Of a stretch of 64,000 bases of DNA, positions 63,921 to 64,000 are shown in pieces. A program made the translations under genes and the position numbers. The first letter of the stretch is position 1. Each line of letters begins with the position of its first letter. Location of the stretch: contig NZ_FNWU01000007.1 in the NCBI RefSeq assembly GCF_900108505.1, positions 34,087 to 98,086 of the forward strand. Reading direction: 5' to 3'. Under the pieces are notes generated by a model. The model was not told the DNA's origin. It saw nothing but the letters and a program-made list of their open reading frames with translations, and did not search any database. The DNA is from Halopenitus malekzadehii. Lineage in GTDB: Archaea > Halobacteriota > Halobacteria > Halobacteriales > Haloferacaceae.

Positions 63921-64000
63921 GTGGCTAAGGAACTGATAGGTCCCGTTTTGGTGAACGGAAAATGCACCCCCGTGATTTATTACTGCAGGAGCGATTATGT

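Noticed and set aside
1..64000. tRNA or rRNA genes
   Set aside because: No typical tRNA or rRNA sequence stood out in a reading of both strands; a covariance-model scan would be needed to exclude small RNAs.

Overview
The window reads as haloarchaeal DNA. It is mostly GC-rich, with acidic Asp/Glu-rich proteins, many probably leaderless genes with a TATA-like box about 26-30 bp before the start codon, a TFB, Orc1/Cdc6 replication proteins and haloarchaeal families such as DUF6788-like and TRAM proteins. A ParA system with an iteron-like array and an orc1/cdc6 gene with origin repeats suggest a megaplasmid, minichromosome or integrated plasmid, with lower-GC accessory DNA in between.

Layout. 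1-9.5 kb: a partial amidohydrolase, then a heavy-metal block with two P1B-type ATPases, a free-standing HMA metallochaperone, an FmdE-like protein and three HTH regulators. 9.7-12.5 kb: an IS4-type transposase and a transposase remnant. 12.5-17.7 kb: a possible Mrr-like protein with two repeated beta domains, a TRAM protein and a parA operon preceded by four 13-bp direct repeats. 17.7-23.3 kb: MrfA/MrfB-like helicase and exonuclease, an acetamidase/formamidase and a DUF6788-like protein. 23.3-25.9 kb: a probable replication origin, with inverted origin repeats around an AT-rich tract next to orc1/cdc6.

26-50 kb is the most interesting part. A minus-strand cluster (HTH, DUF6884-like, TGT-like paralog, GHKL ATPase, then a DpdA-like TGT with a C-terminal domain carrying the archaeosine synthase ArcS signature) looks like a machine that inserts a 7-deazaguanine into DNA. 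Divergent from it, a plus-strand operon (two giant DUF1998-type helicases, a large P-loop ATPase, small unknown proteins and a PLD nuclease) resembles the G-H-I-J-K restriction arm of bacterial Dpd islands.

50-62.8 kb: a PIN protein with a SocA/Panacea-like partner, a TFB, a nuclease-helicase fusion, and a preQ0 supply block of a queuosine-precursor-type transporter plus QueD, QueE and QueC. The window ends with a second orc1/cdc6 gene that is frameshifted and internally deleted.

Working model (inference): QueD/E/C and the transporter supply preQ0. The DpdA-ArcS fusion puts preQ0 in DNA and may help convert it to deoxyarchaeosine. The helicase/ATPase/PLD operon attacks unmodified DNA.
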